A stretch of DNA of 64,000 bases from DATFQE01 sp963733845 (GTDB lineage: Bacteria; Actinomycetota; Thermoleophilia; Gaiellales; Gaiellaceae): contig CAVTEM010000003.1 of assembly GCA_963733845.1 (NCBI GenBank), forward strand, positions 6,061-70,060, read 5' to 3'. Position 1 is the stretch's first letter; every line of letters begins with the position of its first letter. Made by a program: the position numbers and the translations under genes. Below, piece after piece: positions 8,799 to 17,362 of this stretch. The notes under the pieces are model-generated. The model was not told the origin of the DNA. It searched no databases and saw nothing but the letters and a program-made list of their open reading frames with translations.

Positions 8799-8828
8799 AG
8801 TATTGGCCCGTTGCTCGACGAATGTCAA
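8799..8828 (-). promoter_or_regulatory. Promoter of LamG-phosphatase copy 1
   Basis: On the minus strand TTGACA (8828-8823) is followed after 18 nt by AATACT (8804-8799). The box pair and spacing are almost identical to those of copy 2 at 11751-11780, and a GGGAGGCG ribosome binding site follows in both. Confidence 0.65.
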
Positions 8829-8850
8829 TCGGAGTTTCTGAGGCGCCCGC

Positions 8851-11723
8851 CTAGCCGCGGCCGGCTGCGTGGTGCGCCTGAACGCGGGCCGCCGTGAGCG
8901 CCGACGCGTAGACGGCAACCTCGTCGATCTGGCCGCCGAGGTAGCCGTAGCCGGTGCTCTTGGCCACGAGGAACGGCCCTGCGTTGTCGATCGTGTCCGT
9001 GAAGGCGCCCGCCGTGGAACGACCGACGCCGTCGACGTAGACGGTGATTCCCGTGTCGCGATCGAAGACGACGACGACGTGGTGCCACGCACCGTCGTCG
9101 ACACGGAGAGCCGGGCCGTAGACCTCGCGCGCCGCTCCCGCCAGGACGTTCGCCCGGATCTCGCCGGTGTGGCCCGGATCATCCGTGACCGTGAACTGCC
9201 AGTACGGGCCCGACGCGCGCTTCGAAACGATCGCCCGCTCGCCGTTCAGCGCCGTCTTCGCCCAGGCTTCGACGCTGAAGTCCCCGGTGCCGAAATCGAG
9301 CGCTCCGCTCGCCGGGTCGCCCATGGCGACCTTGTCGTCGCTCCCGTCGAAGCCGGCCGCTGTGTTCGCGTCGCCCGCCAGCGCGCCGAGCGCGCCTAGC
9401 GTCACGCCGCCCTGGTAGGCGCCGGCGGTCGCGCCGACCGTCGCGGCAGCGACGCTGCCCGAGCTCTCGCCGAGCCGCCAGTAGGCCACCGGGCTGTCCG
9501 CCAGCACCTCGGCCGTGTACGAGCCGGCCGGCGGTGGCGGTGGCGGTGGCGGTGGTGGAGGTGGTGTGGTGGAGGAGGTGGGGGTGGAGGCGGTGGCGGA
9601 GGTGGTGGAGGTGGAGGCGGAGGTGGTGGAGGCGGCGGAGGTCCGCCTGTGATCGTGAAGGTCGGCACGTTGCTCAGCCCTCGATTTCCTGCCACGTCGG
9701 CCTGCTCGGCCTGGGCGGTGTACGTGCCCGAGGGCAGGGGCGAGGCCGCATCGACGGCCCAAGCGCCACCCGGGGCCGCAGTGGTGGTCAAGATCTGGAC
9801 CGGCGTGCCAGTCGGCTCGATGCCTGCGTAGACCTTGACGGTGATGCCCGGCAGGTCGCCGGGGAGCGTCCCGGAAGTGCCGCCGAACGTAGGCGTCGGG
9901 TCCGAGGTGGAGCTGTTGTTCGCCGGTGCGTTCAGCGAGATGATCGGCGGCGTCCCGTCGGTGCCCGGTACGCCGTGGCAGTTCGTCGTCCCCGCGTCCG
10001 CGTAGGTGGAACCGACGATCGGCACGAATTCCCAGCTGTACGACGCCGCGTGCAGCGTGAACTTGATCACGCCGTAGCTCGAGTTCTGAAGGGCGGCGCT
10101 GTTCGGCTTGGCCGGGCCGACGTTGTAGAGCGAGTAGCCGCCCGTCCCCACCGTGAACTGCGCAATGCCGAACCCCGGGTCGTAGACGCCGCCGGGCGTC
10201 TGCGGCAGGAAGCGCTCGTAGATGTGCTCGTGCGCGCTGACGACGACGTCCGCGCCGTACGCGTAGAGCGCGTTCCAGAACGGCTGGACGTCCTGCGCGA
10301 ACGATTCGCCGTGCGTCGCGCCCGAATTGAAGCGCGGGTGATGCCAGTACGCGATCGTGCAAACCTCGGTGTTCGCGGCCAGGTCGGCACGGAGCCACTG
10401 CTCCTGCGCCTCGCCGGCTTCGCAGTCGTCCGGGATCGACGAGCAGTTGCTGTTCAGGACGATCACGTGCCAGGCGCCGAGGTCGTAGCTGTAGTAGCCC
10501 TTGCCGGGCTGGCCCGCGGCCGAGCCGAAGTAGCCGAAGTACCCGGCCGCGCCCGACGTCCCGTAGTCGTGGTTCCCGGCGGACGGCCTCGTGCGTGCCT
10601 TCGCGACACCCCACGTCGGGTGGTAGCAGTTGGCGAACTCACTCGCCGTCCCGATCCCGTACGCGTTGTCGCCGAGGGTGAAGACGGTCGCACTCGGATA
10701 CTCGGTGAGGATCGCGGCCGTCTCGTCGTCCGCGTCGAAGACGCCGCACTCGGAGATGTCGCCCGCGCCGATCAAGAGCCGGTCGTCCGGAGCCGGTGGC
10801 GGTGGCGGTGGTGGCGGTGGTGGCGGCGGTGGCGGCGGTGGCGGCGGTGGCGGGGGTGGTGGCGGCGGAGGTGGCGGCGGCGGGGGTGGCGGTGTTCCTC
10901 CCGCAGCGGCGAGATGGGTCTGGATCTGCGTGAGAGACAGCAGCGTGTTGTAGACGGCGATCTCGTCGAGGTCGCCCTTGAAGTTGCCCGAGTTCGGGGC
11001 GAGGCCGATCTGGAATGCGGCCGGGTTGGCGAGAGGCCCGGTCGCTGCTCCGGCCGTCGATCCCGCGGCGACCGTATCGACGAAGAAGCTGATTCCGACG
11101 TCGCGGTCGAAGCGGACGGCGACGTGGTGCCAGGCGCCGTCGTCGACTCGGACGGTGCTGTACGCCGTGCGGGTCACCGCGCCGTCGCGGATCCGGGCGC
11201 GAAGCTGGCCCGTATGGGCGGCGTCGACGGTGACGGCGACGAACCACCACGCGCCTGCGTTGCCCGAGCCCTTCTTCCCGGCGACCACCTGGTCCGATGC
11301 GGAGGGAGTCGTCTTGACCCACGCCTCGAGCGTGAAGTCCGACGCCCCTGGGTCGAGCACGCTGCTCGCCGGATCGGGGATCGAGACTCGGTCGTTGCCG
11401 CCGTCGAGACGAGCTGCGCTGTTCAGGTCACTCGAGAGCGCGCCGGGCACACCGAGCGTGACACCGCCGACGTAGGTGCCGCCGCTCGAGTTTCCCGAGG
11501 AGTCGGCTGCCGTCGTGCCGCTCGTCTCGCCGAGCCGCCAGTACCCGGACGGCGAATCCGCGAGCACGGCGTCGGCGTACCCGCTGCCCGTCTGCCCCGG
11601 TGCGGTCGAACCCACCGTGAGCGCGGCAGCGACCGTGACCAATCCCGCGATCCAGAGGCGGGCCGCGCGCCCGGCGCGCCCCTGATTTGACCCCGGCCTC
11701 GCTCGATACCGCAGTAGCCGCAA
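8851..11723 (-). CDS. Secreted LamG / metallophosphatase / Ig-like protein, copy 2 (one frameshift)
   Basis: About 957 residues, with a one-base loss (or two-base gain) in the Pro-codon tract near 9560. Order: signal peptide (LWIAGLVTVAAALTVGS), LamG (YWRLGETSGT...), a long polyproline linker, metallophosphatase (GAGDISECG, LGDNAY, GNHDYG, YWHHPRF, SAHEHIYERF), one Ig-like repeat, a second Pro linker, and a C-terminal LamG. It is a shorter paralogue of the downstream gene. I chose the TTG at 11723 because AGGGAGG lies just upstream; an in-frame extension to 11801 would run across the promoter. Confidence 0.82.
9531..9642. repeat. Pro-codon (GGN) tract encoding a proline-rich linker
   Basis: A run of GGTGGC/GGTGGA-type triplets on the plus strand encodes almost only Pro on the minus strand, between the Ig-like and last LamG domains of copy 2. 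The reading frame is lost inside the tract, near GGTGGTGTGGTGG. Confidence 0.85.
10794..10893. repeat. Second Pro-codon tract, about 33 prolines
   Basis: Near-perfect GGTGGCGG-type triplets encode an uninterrupted polyproline linker between LamG and phosphatase in copy 2. Copy 1 has Ig-like repeats at the same point instead. Confidence 0.85.
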
Positions 11724-11750
11724 AGCGTCGCCTCCCTCTGGCGTCACTTG

Positions 11751-11780
11751 AGTATTCGCAGTCCGCCGCCGGGAAGTCAA
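11751..11780 (-). promoter_or_regulatory. Promoter of LamG-phosphatase copy 2
   Basis: On the minus strand TTGACT (11780-11775) is followed after 18 nt by AATACT (11756-11751), then AGGGAGGCGACGC and the TTG start. The copy 1 promoter at 8799-8828 has the same spacing and -10. Confidence 0.65.
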
Positions 11781-11825
11781 CGGGCGCAACCACCCCGACA
11801 CAGCTGCGCTACGCTCGCCGGCGTC

Positions 11826-11899
11826 GGGCCCGTAGCTCAGCTGGTTAGAGCAGCCGACTCATAATCGGTTGGTCCCTGGTTCGAGTCCAGGCGGGCCCA
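11826..11899 (+). tRNA. tRNA with CAU anticodon, probably tRNA-Ile2 (lysidine-modified)
   Basis: A complete cloverleaf: acceptor GGGCCCG/CGGGCCC, D stem GCTC/GAGC, anticodon stem GCCGA/TCGGT with loop CTCATAA (anticodon CAT at 11860-11862), T stem CCTGG/CCAGG with loop TTCGAGT. CCA is not encoded. The body, GCCGACTCATAATCGGTTGG, resembles bacterial tRNA-Ile2 (E. coli ileX) more than elongator tRNA-Met, so C34 is probably turned into lysidine to read AUA. TACGCT at 11810-11815 may be its -10. Confidence 0.9.
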
Positions 11900-12091
11900 T
11901 CTGAACCCCTTTAGCCAAGCCGTTTCCGCATGGTTAGGTGGGTCAGGTGTGCCAGAGATGCCGCGTTTGCGCATCCGGTAGGTACCTCAGAAATCGCCAG
12001 CGAAGGCAACAAACCTCACCAGAACGACGACGACTCTATAGGGTCAGATCCAGCGAGCGCCTCCCCCAAGGACCCCACGAACGGAGACCTC

Positions 12092-12283
12092 GTGTTCCTG
12101 TTCAAACTCACGCACGCGGACGGCACGCCCGCCGATCCGCCCACCGTCAGGGTGGCTGTCCCGAACTGGCGGGCCGGCGACACGATCGCGCTCAGCCACG
12201 ATCGAAGGCTCCGCGTCGTCGGCGTCCATGACGACGACGCCGATCAGCCGCCCGTCCTGGTCGTCGAGGACATGGCCGAATAA
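12092..12283 (+). CDS. Small conserved hypothetical protein
   Basis: A 63-residue acidic protein containing VPNWRAGDTI and VVGVHDDDADQPPVLVVED. I recall similar small proteins in soil actinobacteria, with no known function. The GTG at 12092 follows GGAGA with suitable spacing; the longer in-frame reading back to 11930 crosses sequence of lower GC that does not look coding. It lies directly downstream of the tRNA gene. Confidence 0.5.
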   Translation: MFLFKLTHADGTPADPPTVRVAVPNWRAGDTIALSHDRRLRVVGVHDDDADQPPVLVVEDMAE

Positions 12284-12465
12284 GCGTCTAGCGCGACGAG
12301 ACCGATCCACACGGCGAGCCTCGAGGGCGGTCGGTTCATGACCGCTGCCGAGCGGGAGTTCGTCGTCTGGTCGCTCGCTTGTCGTGGCGTCGTCACAGCC
12401 TCGACCTCGTCGCCTTGAGCCGAGCGTCGGTCATCCCAGCGCCTCGGCGCGCCATCGAGGGCGAG

Positions 12466-13248
12466 CTACGCGTCCAGCTCGAAGAGCCGGGTGGAGAAGA
12501 CGGTTCGGAATCCGAGCCGCTCGTAGATGCGCTGCCCCATCGGCGAGGAGCCGAGGACGGCGAAGGTGGCTCCGGTGCGCGCCGCGTGGCGCATCGCTTC
12601 GTTGGTGATCGCGGCACCAAAGCCACGTCGGCGGGCGTCGGGCCGCGTGCAGACGAAGTAGATGCCTGCGGTCGAGTCGGTCAGCAGGGTGGAGGCAGTG
12701 GCGACAGGATCGTCTGCCACCGTGCCGACGAAGTGGCGCCATCGACTGTGTGGTTCGAGTCCAATGATGGCGAAGACGCTGGCGACCCAGTCGGCCTCCT
12801 TGGGCCCCTCACCGAACCCAGCGGCGAGAACCTGGCGGTACTCGTCGAGGGCAGAGGAGTCCTCGACAGGCGTGACCTGCAACTCGGTGGCCATGGGCAT
12901 GTCAGCCAAGGCGAGTTGTGCGGCCATCGCAGGTTCATCGCCCCCGTCTTCGAAGCCCGCGTCCAGAAGGAGACGCGGGAGATCGTGAGGATGCATCCCT
13001 GGGGTCCAGTGCCACGAGCCCGGCAGGGAGCGCTGCCGCAGTGCATCCCGCCACTCCTCCACCAAAAAACCGCTCCGCCCTTCGGTGGCGGTGCATCGGA
13101 CAACCGCGTTGTGGTACCCGATCGGCGAACCCCCGATCGTCCACGCGATCTCGTCGTCTAGCCGTTCGACGGCGCCGCCAGCTCTCCCCATCGACAGTAG
13201 GAACTCGACGAAGTTAGTCTCGATGAGGTCAGCGGCCTGGGCGCTCAT
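12466..13248 (-). CDS. GNAT family N-acetyltransferase
   Basis: A 260-residue protein with a divergent N-terminal half and a C-terminal GNAT fold. GIYFVCTRPDARRRGFGAA near residues 194-212 is the acetyl-CoA pyrophosphate loop (R-R-x-G-x-G/A), and GQRIYERLGFRTV near 240-252 is the usual final helix and strand. The acceptor substrate is unknown. It stands alone in a patch of accessory-looking genes after the tRNA. Confidence 0.82.
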   Translation of the reverse strand: MSAQAADLIETNFVEFLLSMGRAGGAVERLDDEIAWTIGGSPIGYHNAVVRCTATEGRSGFLVEEWRDALRQRSLPGSWHWTPGMHPHDLPRLLLDAGFEDGGDEPAMAAQLALADMPMATELQVTPVEDSSALDEYRQVLAAGFGEGPKEADWVASVFAIIGLEPHSRWRHFVGTVADDPVATASTLLTDSTAGIYFVCTRPDARRRGFGAAITNEAMRHAARTGATFAVLGSSPMGQRIYERLGFRTVFSTRLFELDA

Positions 13249-13328
13249 GACTAAGTCTTGACTGCATCGTCGCGCCTACGCTCGAGCTGAGCCGGGCTGC
13301 GCTACCAGCGCCCCCGGGGTTCCGCGGA

Positions 13329-13553
13329 TTACCGTTGAGCGCTCGCCTCTCGGCGGGCGACCGTTTTCTTGTGGCAGCGAGGGCACTCGGCCTCGGGCCG
13401 CTCCGGCAGGTCGCTGGTCTCGTGCCAGCCCGGCGGCAGCTTGCTCACGCGCACCGCGCCGTGCTGCGTGTGGATGCGGCCGCAACGGCACGCGTACCGG
13501 GCTACGACGTGAGGACTCGCATAGCAGCACGAGTAGCCGTAGTACACCGACAT
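13329..13553 (-). CDS. Small cysteine-rich hypothetical protein
   Basis: A 74-residue protein with paired Cys motifs: SCCYA near residue 9, CRCG near 22 and CPRC near 57-60, consistent with a small zinc-binding fold. The end is basic (HKKTVARREASAQR). The ATG at 13553 is preceded on the minus strand by CATAAT with a 9-nt spacer. Function unknown. Confidence 0.6.
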   Translation of the reverse strand: MSVYYGYSCCYASPHVVARYACRCGRIHTQHGAVRVSKLPPGWHETSDLPERPEAECPRCHKKTVARREASAQR

Positions 13554-13622
13554 GGCGTCTGGATTATGCCTCCTCCGTTAAAGCGGGAACGCGGAGTGCG
13601 GACGGGGGCTATCGTCGCGACG

Positions 13623-14198
13623 ATGGAGATCGACTTCCGGCACGACGGCGACCAAGGCCGCGTGATCGTGACGTGCGTTCCGAACGACGATCCGGCCGCA
13701 GTGGGGAAGGGCCAGGGGGCGCGGGGATTTCCCGTTTGCAGCGCGACGATTTCCTATCCCGGCCGCGGATATCGGGCCTTGTTCGGCTGGGTGCAGCTCG
13801 TCTGCTCCACGGACAACGCCTTCGATGGACGCGCGTTCGAGATGGATCCGCTCGAGTTGTTCGAGGACTCTCCGGCGCCGTTCTGCTGGTACGGAGTCGC
13901 TCCGGTGCTCTTCGACGCGCCCTCACGAGACGAGCGGCAACCGCTCGATTGGCTGGCGCACAGCTTCCTGGCGGTTGCGTCTCGTGAACCGGACGCCCGG
14001 AAGCGCGTAGTGCCGGTACTCGGCTTCTCGTGGGGTTTCGTGATCCACGATGAGGGGCGCATCGTGCTCAAGCCCGTCGAGTACCTCGCGCCCGGTGACT
14101 GGAACGACCACCTTCTGTATCTGCGCGATTGCTACCCGAGCTGGCAATTCTCCGAGCTTCCGCCCGTCTCGGTGGCGTGGCCTCGCCGGACGGCTTAG
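13623..14198 (+). CDS. Conserved hypothetical protein
   Basis: A 191-residue soluble protein rich in aromatic residues (FGWVQLVCSTDN, FCWYGVAPVLFDAPSRD, VLGFSWGFVI, YPSWQF). No signal peptide, membrane segment or catalytic motif is visible. I recall related proteins in streptomycetes and soil actinobacteria, but no assigned function. The ATG at 13623 begins the conserved part; upstream in-frame sequence overlaps the antisense small gene. Confidence 0.6.
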   Translation: MEIDFRHDGDQGRVIVTCVPNDDPAAVGKGQGARGFPVCSATISYPGRGYRALFGWVQLVCSTDNAFDGRAFEMDPLELFEDSPAPFCWYGVAPVLFDAPSRDERQPLDWLAHSFLAVASREPDARKRVVPVLGFSWGFVIHDEGRIVLKPVEYLAPGDWNDHLLYLRDCYPSWQFSELPPVSVAWPRRTA

Positions 14199-14250
14199 AG
14201 GTTCGAGCCCGAGCGGCGTCAGCGAGCCTAACGGCGGGGCCGACGGCCGT

Positions 14251-14625
14251 CTAACCGGCCTGAGCCGCCTCCAGGATCGCAGGCAGCAGCTCACGGGCGC
14301 ACTGCGCCTTCGTGAGGTATCCCGCAGCGCCGGCCTCCGTGGCGAGGTCTCGCGCGTCCGTGAACATCGAGCCGCTGATCAGGATCACGGCGCCCGCGAA
14401 CCCCTGTGCGCGGATCCGGCGAGTTGCCTCCACGCCGTCCATCGTCGGCATGTGGATGTCCATCGCGACGACGTCCGGCCGCATCTCCGAACAGCGTTCG
14501 AGGGCCTCGGCGCCGTCGCGCGCGGATGCCACCACCCGAACCCGGACGTCGTCCGCGAGCGTCGCCTCGAGCGATTCGGCGAAGAGCTCGTCGTCGTCGA
14601 CCAGGAGCACGCTGATGGGGCGCAT
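14251..14625 (-). CDS. Stand-alone response regulator receiver domain
   Basis: A 124-residue CheY-like protein. The acidic pocket is DDD at residues 10-12, the phosphoacceptor is Asp56 in VVAMDIHMPTMDG, the Ser/Thr is in LISGS and the Lys in GYLTKAQ. No DNA-binding or enzymatic output domain is attached and no kinase is adjacent, so it must signal by protein contact. The ATG at 14625 is 7 nt from TAGGGT on the minus strand, a leaderless-type arrangement. Confidence 0.9.
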   Translation of the reverse strand: MRPISVLLVDDDELFAESLEATLADDVRVRVVASARDGAEALERCSEMRPDVVAMDIHMPTMDGVEATRRIRAQGFAGAVILISGSMFTDARDLATEAGAAGYLTKAQCARELLPAILEAAQAG

Positions 14626-14743
14626 CGTTTTGACCCTATCGGCAGGACTCCCGGAACGGGGGTATGGCGCATTCGAGCCTCATGCACTGCGGGGAGGGAG
14701 GCGACCCCGGGCGCGATCCCGGCGAGCGCGCCACTACTCTCAC

Positions 14744-14749
14744 TAGAAT
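14744..14749 (+). promoter_or_regulatory. Leaderless-type -10 of pdxS
   Basis: TAGAAT lies 7 nt before the pdxS ATG, leaving no room for a ribosome binding site. Confidence 0.55.
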
Positions 14750-14756
14750 CGTCGCA

Positions 14757-15641
14757 ATGGCGGAAATCGGGACGATGCGCGTCAAGGGCGGCCTCGCCGA
14801 GATGCTCAAGGGCGGGGTGATCATGGACGTCACCGACGCCGACCAGGCGCGGATCGCCGAGGACGCCGGGGCCGTCGCCGTGATGGCGCTCGAGCGAGTC
14901 CCGGCCGACATCCGCGCCGAGGGCGGAGTCGCGCGTATGGCCGATCCCGACAAGATCACGGAGATCCAGGAGGCCGTGTCCATCCCGGTCATGGCCAAGG
15001 CGCGCATCGGCCACTTCGTCGAGGCCCAGATCCTGGAGGCGCTCGAGGTCGACTACATCGACGAGAGCGAGGTGCTCACGCCGGCCGACGAGGAGCACCA
15101 CATCGACAAGTGGAAGTTCACGGTTCCCTTCGTCTGCGGCTGCCGCAACCTGGGCGAGGCACTCCGCCGGATCGCCGAGGGCGCCGCGATGATCCGAACG
15201 AAGGGCGAGGCCGGCACCGGCGACGTCTCCAACGCCGTCCGCCACATGCGCGAGGTCACGGGCGGCATCCGTCGGCTGCAGTCGCTCCGCGAGGAGGAGC
15301 TGTTCGCCGAGGCTAAGGCCCTCCAGGCCCCGTACGAGCTGGTCAAGTGGGTGGCCGGGAACGGCCGCCTCCCGGTCGTGACCTTCACGGCGGGTGGGAT
15401 CGCCACGCCGGCCGACGCGGCGATGTGCATGCAGTTCGGGATGGACGGCGTCTTCGTCGGCTCGGGGATATTCAAGTCCGGCGATCCCTCCACGCGGGCG
15501 AAGGCGATCGTGGAGGCGACGACGCACTACAACGACGCCGAGGTGCTCGCCCGCGTCTCCGCGGGGCTCGGCGAGGCGATGGTTGGCATCGCCTCCGGCT
15601 CGATCGCGCCCGAGCAGCTGCTCGAGACTCGCGGCTGGTAG
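14757..15641 (+). CDS. pdxS: Pyridoxal 5'-phosphate synthase subunit PdxS
   Basis: A 294-residue (beta/alpha)8 synthase subunit that builds PLP from ribose 5-phosphate, glyceraldehyde 3-phosphate and ammonia supplied by PdxT. Typical motifs are MRVKGGLAEMLKGGVIMDV at the N-terminus, VMAKARIGHF, and RTKGEAGTGDV, whose Lys is one of the two catalytic lysines. Length is normal for the family. Its usual partner pdxT is 1.15 kb away rather than adjacent, with an opposite-strand peptidase gene in between. Confidence 0.97.
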   Translation: MAEIGTMRVKGGLAEMLKGGVIMDVTDADQARIAEDAGAVAVMALERVPADIRAEGGVARMADPDKITEIQEAVSIPVMAKARIGHFVEAQILEALEVDYIDESEVLTPADEEHHIDKWKFTVPFVCGCRNLGEALRRIAEGAAMIRTKGEAGTGDVSNAVRHMREVTGGIRRLQSLREEELFAEAKALQAPYELVKWVAGNGRLPVVTFTAGGIATPADAAMCMQFGMDGVFVGSGIFKSGDPSTRAKAIVEATTHYNDAEVLARVSAGLGEAMVGIASGSIAPEQLLETRGW

Positions 15642-15680
15642 GAGGAGGCGCCCGCAGGCGCCCCCTCCACACGTGAGCGT

Positions 15681-16700
15681 CTAGAGAATCCCGCGGTCCT
15701 CGAAGGCCTTGCGGACCTTCGCGACGTCGCCGGGATAGAGCTTCTGTGCAGCGGCCACGGTGCTCTGCGCGAGCTGCCTCATCGTCGGGTCACGCTGACC
15801 GAAGTGCGACTCGAGAATGATCGTGTCCGCGTGGACGTGGCCGATGGCGTTCCGGATGTCCCAGAGCGCCCGCGACCAGATCCGCCCCGTCGCGTGAACG
15901 CTGTTCGGGTTCACGTTCTCCGGGTAGTGCAGGTTGAGGTCGGTCCGGCGCAGACAGTGCGGAGTCGTCGACGTATATGACACCGAGTCCCAGTCCGCCA
16001 CGCACGGCGCGTCGGGCGTCGGCGAGATCACGTTCGAGACGGTGACGGCCCAGTAGTCCCCGAAGCCCTCGCCGATCGAGAAGGCCTCGAACGAGAACCC
16101 GTAGCCGAACGGGACCTGCTGCGAGTCCTGGATCGCGTGGCCGAGCTCGTGGAGGATCACCTCGGCGTCCTCGCCGTCGTCGACGCCGCCCTTGCCGAGC
16201 TTGATCATGTCCTTCTTGTCCCACGAGAACGAGTTGTCCAGGCCCCACTGGTTGATGCGGACGTCCTGCGACTCCTTGTTCACCGGCCGCAGCGTCGAGC
16301 CGAAGCCGAGGCTCTGGATGTACTTCTGCGCCTCGGTGATCCAGTAGTACGCCATGACCTGCTCGAAGCGGTCGTCGTTCCGGCGGTAGTTGAACTGGTT
16401 CGTCGGCGAGTACGCCGGGTCGCCGGTTTCGCTCACGATGTTGACCCAGTCGCCGACGAGGCGTCCCGAGCCGTCCAGGTTCGTCAAGCCGACCTTGTGG
16501 TACGCCGAAGCCAGGGCCGGGTAGTCGGCGTCCTTCTGGTCGGTGAGCGCCTGGTTCTGCAGATCGGCGACCGGGTTCGGGAGGAAGACGGTTCCCTCTC
16601 CGGTCGATTGTCCATTGCCGGGCTTCGCGCCGAACGCGACGGTGACTCCCACGGTGGCGAGCAGCGCAACGAAGCCGACGGCCAAGATGATGCGACGCAA
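15681..16700 (-). CDS. Secreted zinc metallopeptidase-like protein
   Basis: About 339 residues. A signal peptide (RRIILAVGFVALLATVGVTVAFGA) is followed by a pro-like region and a gluzincin active site: HELGHAIQD (two His and Glu) and, about 26 residues later, GEGFGDYWA, which would supply the third ligand as in fungalysin/thermolysin-like enzymes. I chose the TTG at 16700 because GGGGAGG lies 8 nt upstream; the in-frame ATG at 16727 would place that site inside the gene. It lies between pdxS and pdxT on the other strand. Confidence 0.78.
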   Translation of the reverse strand: MRRIILAVGFVALLATVGVTVAFGAKPGNGQSTGEGTVFLPNPVADLQNQALTDQKDADYPALASAYHKVGLTNLDGSGRLVGDWVNIVSETGDPAYSPTNQFNYRRNDDRFEQVMAYYWITEAQKYIQSLGFGSTLRPVNKESQDVRINQWGLDNSFSWDKKDMIKLGKGGVDDGEDAEVILHELGHAIQDSQQVPFGYGFSFEAFSIGEGFGDYWAVTVSNVISPTPDAPCVADWDSVSYTSTTPHCLRRTDLNLHYPENVNPNSVHATGRIWSRALWDIRNAIGHVHADTIILESHFGQRDPTMRQLAQSTVAAAQKLYPGDVAKVRKAFEDRGIL

Positions 16701-16779
16701 GCTGTAAACCTCCCCTTGGAGAAACACTGACGGCGGGCAGAGTACAGCGAAATCGAGAAAGCTCTATCAGCAGCGACCA

Positions 16780-16785
16780 TAGAAT
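16780..16785 (+). promoter_or_regulatory. Leaderless-type -10 of pdxT
   Basis: TAGAAT lies 7 nt before the GTG of pdxT. Hexamer and spacing are identical to those of pdxS at 14744. Confidence 0.55.
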
Positions 16786-16792
16786 TCGCGCC

Positions 16793-17362
16793 GTGGCAAC
16801 GGCACCCCGTATCGGCGTCCTGGCCGTCCAGGGCAACTTCCGCGAGCATGCGGCCGTGCTGAAGCGGCTCGGGGCCGAGCCGGTCGAGGTGCGCAAGGCG
16901 GAGGAGCTCGACGGCCTGGACGGGCTCGTCATCCCGGGCGGCGAGTCGACCGCGATCACGCGGCTGATGCGCCTCTACGGGATCGAGGACGCGCTCCGGC
17001 GCTTCGAGCGGCCGGTCTTCGGCACCTGCGCGGGGATGATCCTGCTCGACCGCGACCACCTCGGGCTTGTCGACGTCGCGGTCAGCCGCAACGCCTACGG
17101 CCGCCAGGTGGCCAGCTTCGAGGCCGACCTCGAGCTGACGGGGGAGGACGAGCCGCTGCGCGGCGTCTTCATCCGAGCGCCCCGCGTCGTCGACGCCGGT
17201 CCGGCTGTCGAGGTGCTCGCCGAGCTCGACGGCGAGCCCGTGCTGCTCCGGGACGGCCGCTTCCTGGTCGCCTCGTTCCATCCCGAGCTGACGGACGACA
17301 CCCGCGTCCACGAGCGCTTCCTGCAACTCGTCGAAGAGGAGAGGTATGTCGGGTCACAGTAA
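16793..17362 (+). CDS. pdxT: PLP synthase glutaminase subunit PdxT
   Basis: A 189-residue class I glutamine amidotransferase that releases ammonia from glutamine for PdxS. The oxyanion-region motif PGGESTA precedes the nucleophile Cys79 in FGTCAGM; the His-Glu pair is His163/Glu165 in SFHPEL. It has its own TAGAAT -10 box, matching that of pdxS, so the two genes may be co-regulated though split. Its last 17 nt overlap the start of the YebC gene. Confidence 0.96.
   Translation: MATAPRIGVLAVQGNFREHAAVLKRLGAEPVEVRKAEELDGLDGLVIPGGESTAITRLMRLYGIEDALRRFERPVFGTCAGMILLDRDHLGLVDVAVSRNAYGRQVASFEADLELTGEDEPLRGVFIRAPRVVDAGPAVEVLAELDGEPVLLRDGRFLVASFHPELTDDTRVHERFLQLVEEERYVGSQ

Noticed and set aside
10794..10893. 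CRISPR-like or tandem-repeat array
   Set aside because: The repetition is of Pro codons in frame; there are no repeat-spacer units and no cas genes anywhere in the window.
9534..11690. 718-codon open frame on the plus strand opposite the second LamG-phosphatase gene
   Set aside because: It is made of Gly/Arg/Val-rich sequence mirrored from the Pro tracts and high-GC codons; no domain or start signal, while the minus strand shows clear LamG and phosphatase motifs.
13262..13330. tRNA-like segment on the minus strand (GGTAGCGCAGCCCGG)
   Set aside because: It has a D-arm-like word, but no T arm or acceptor pairing follows, so no cloverleaf forms.
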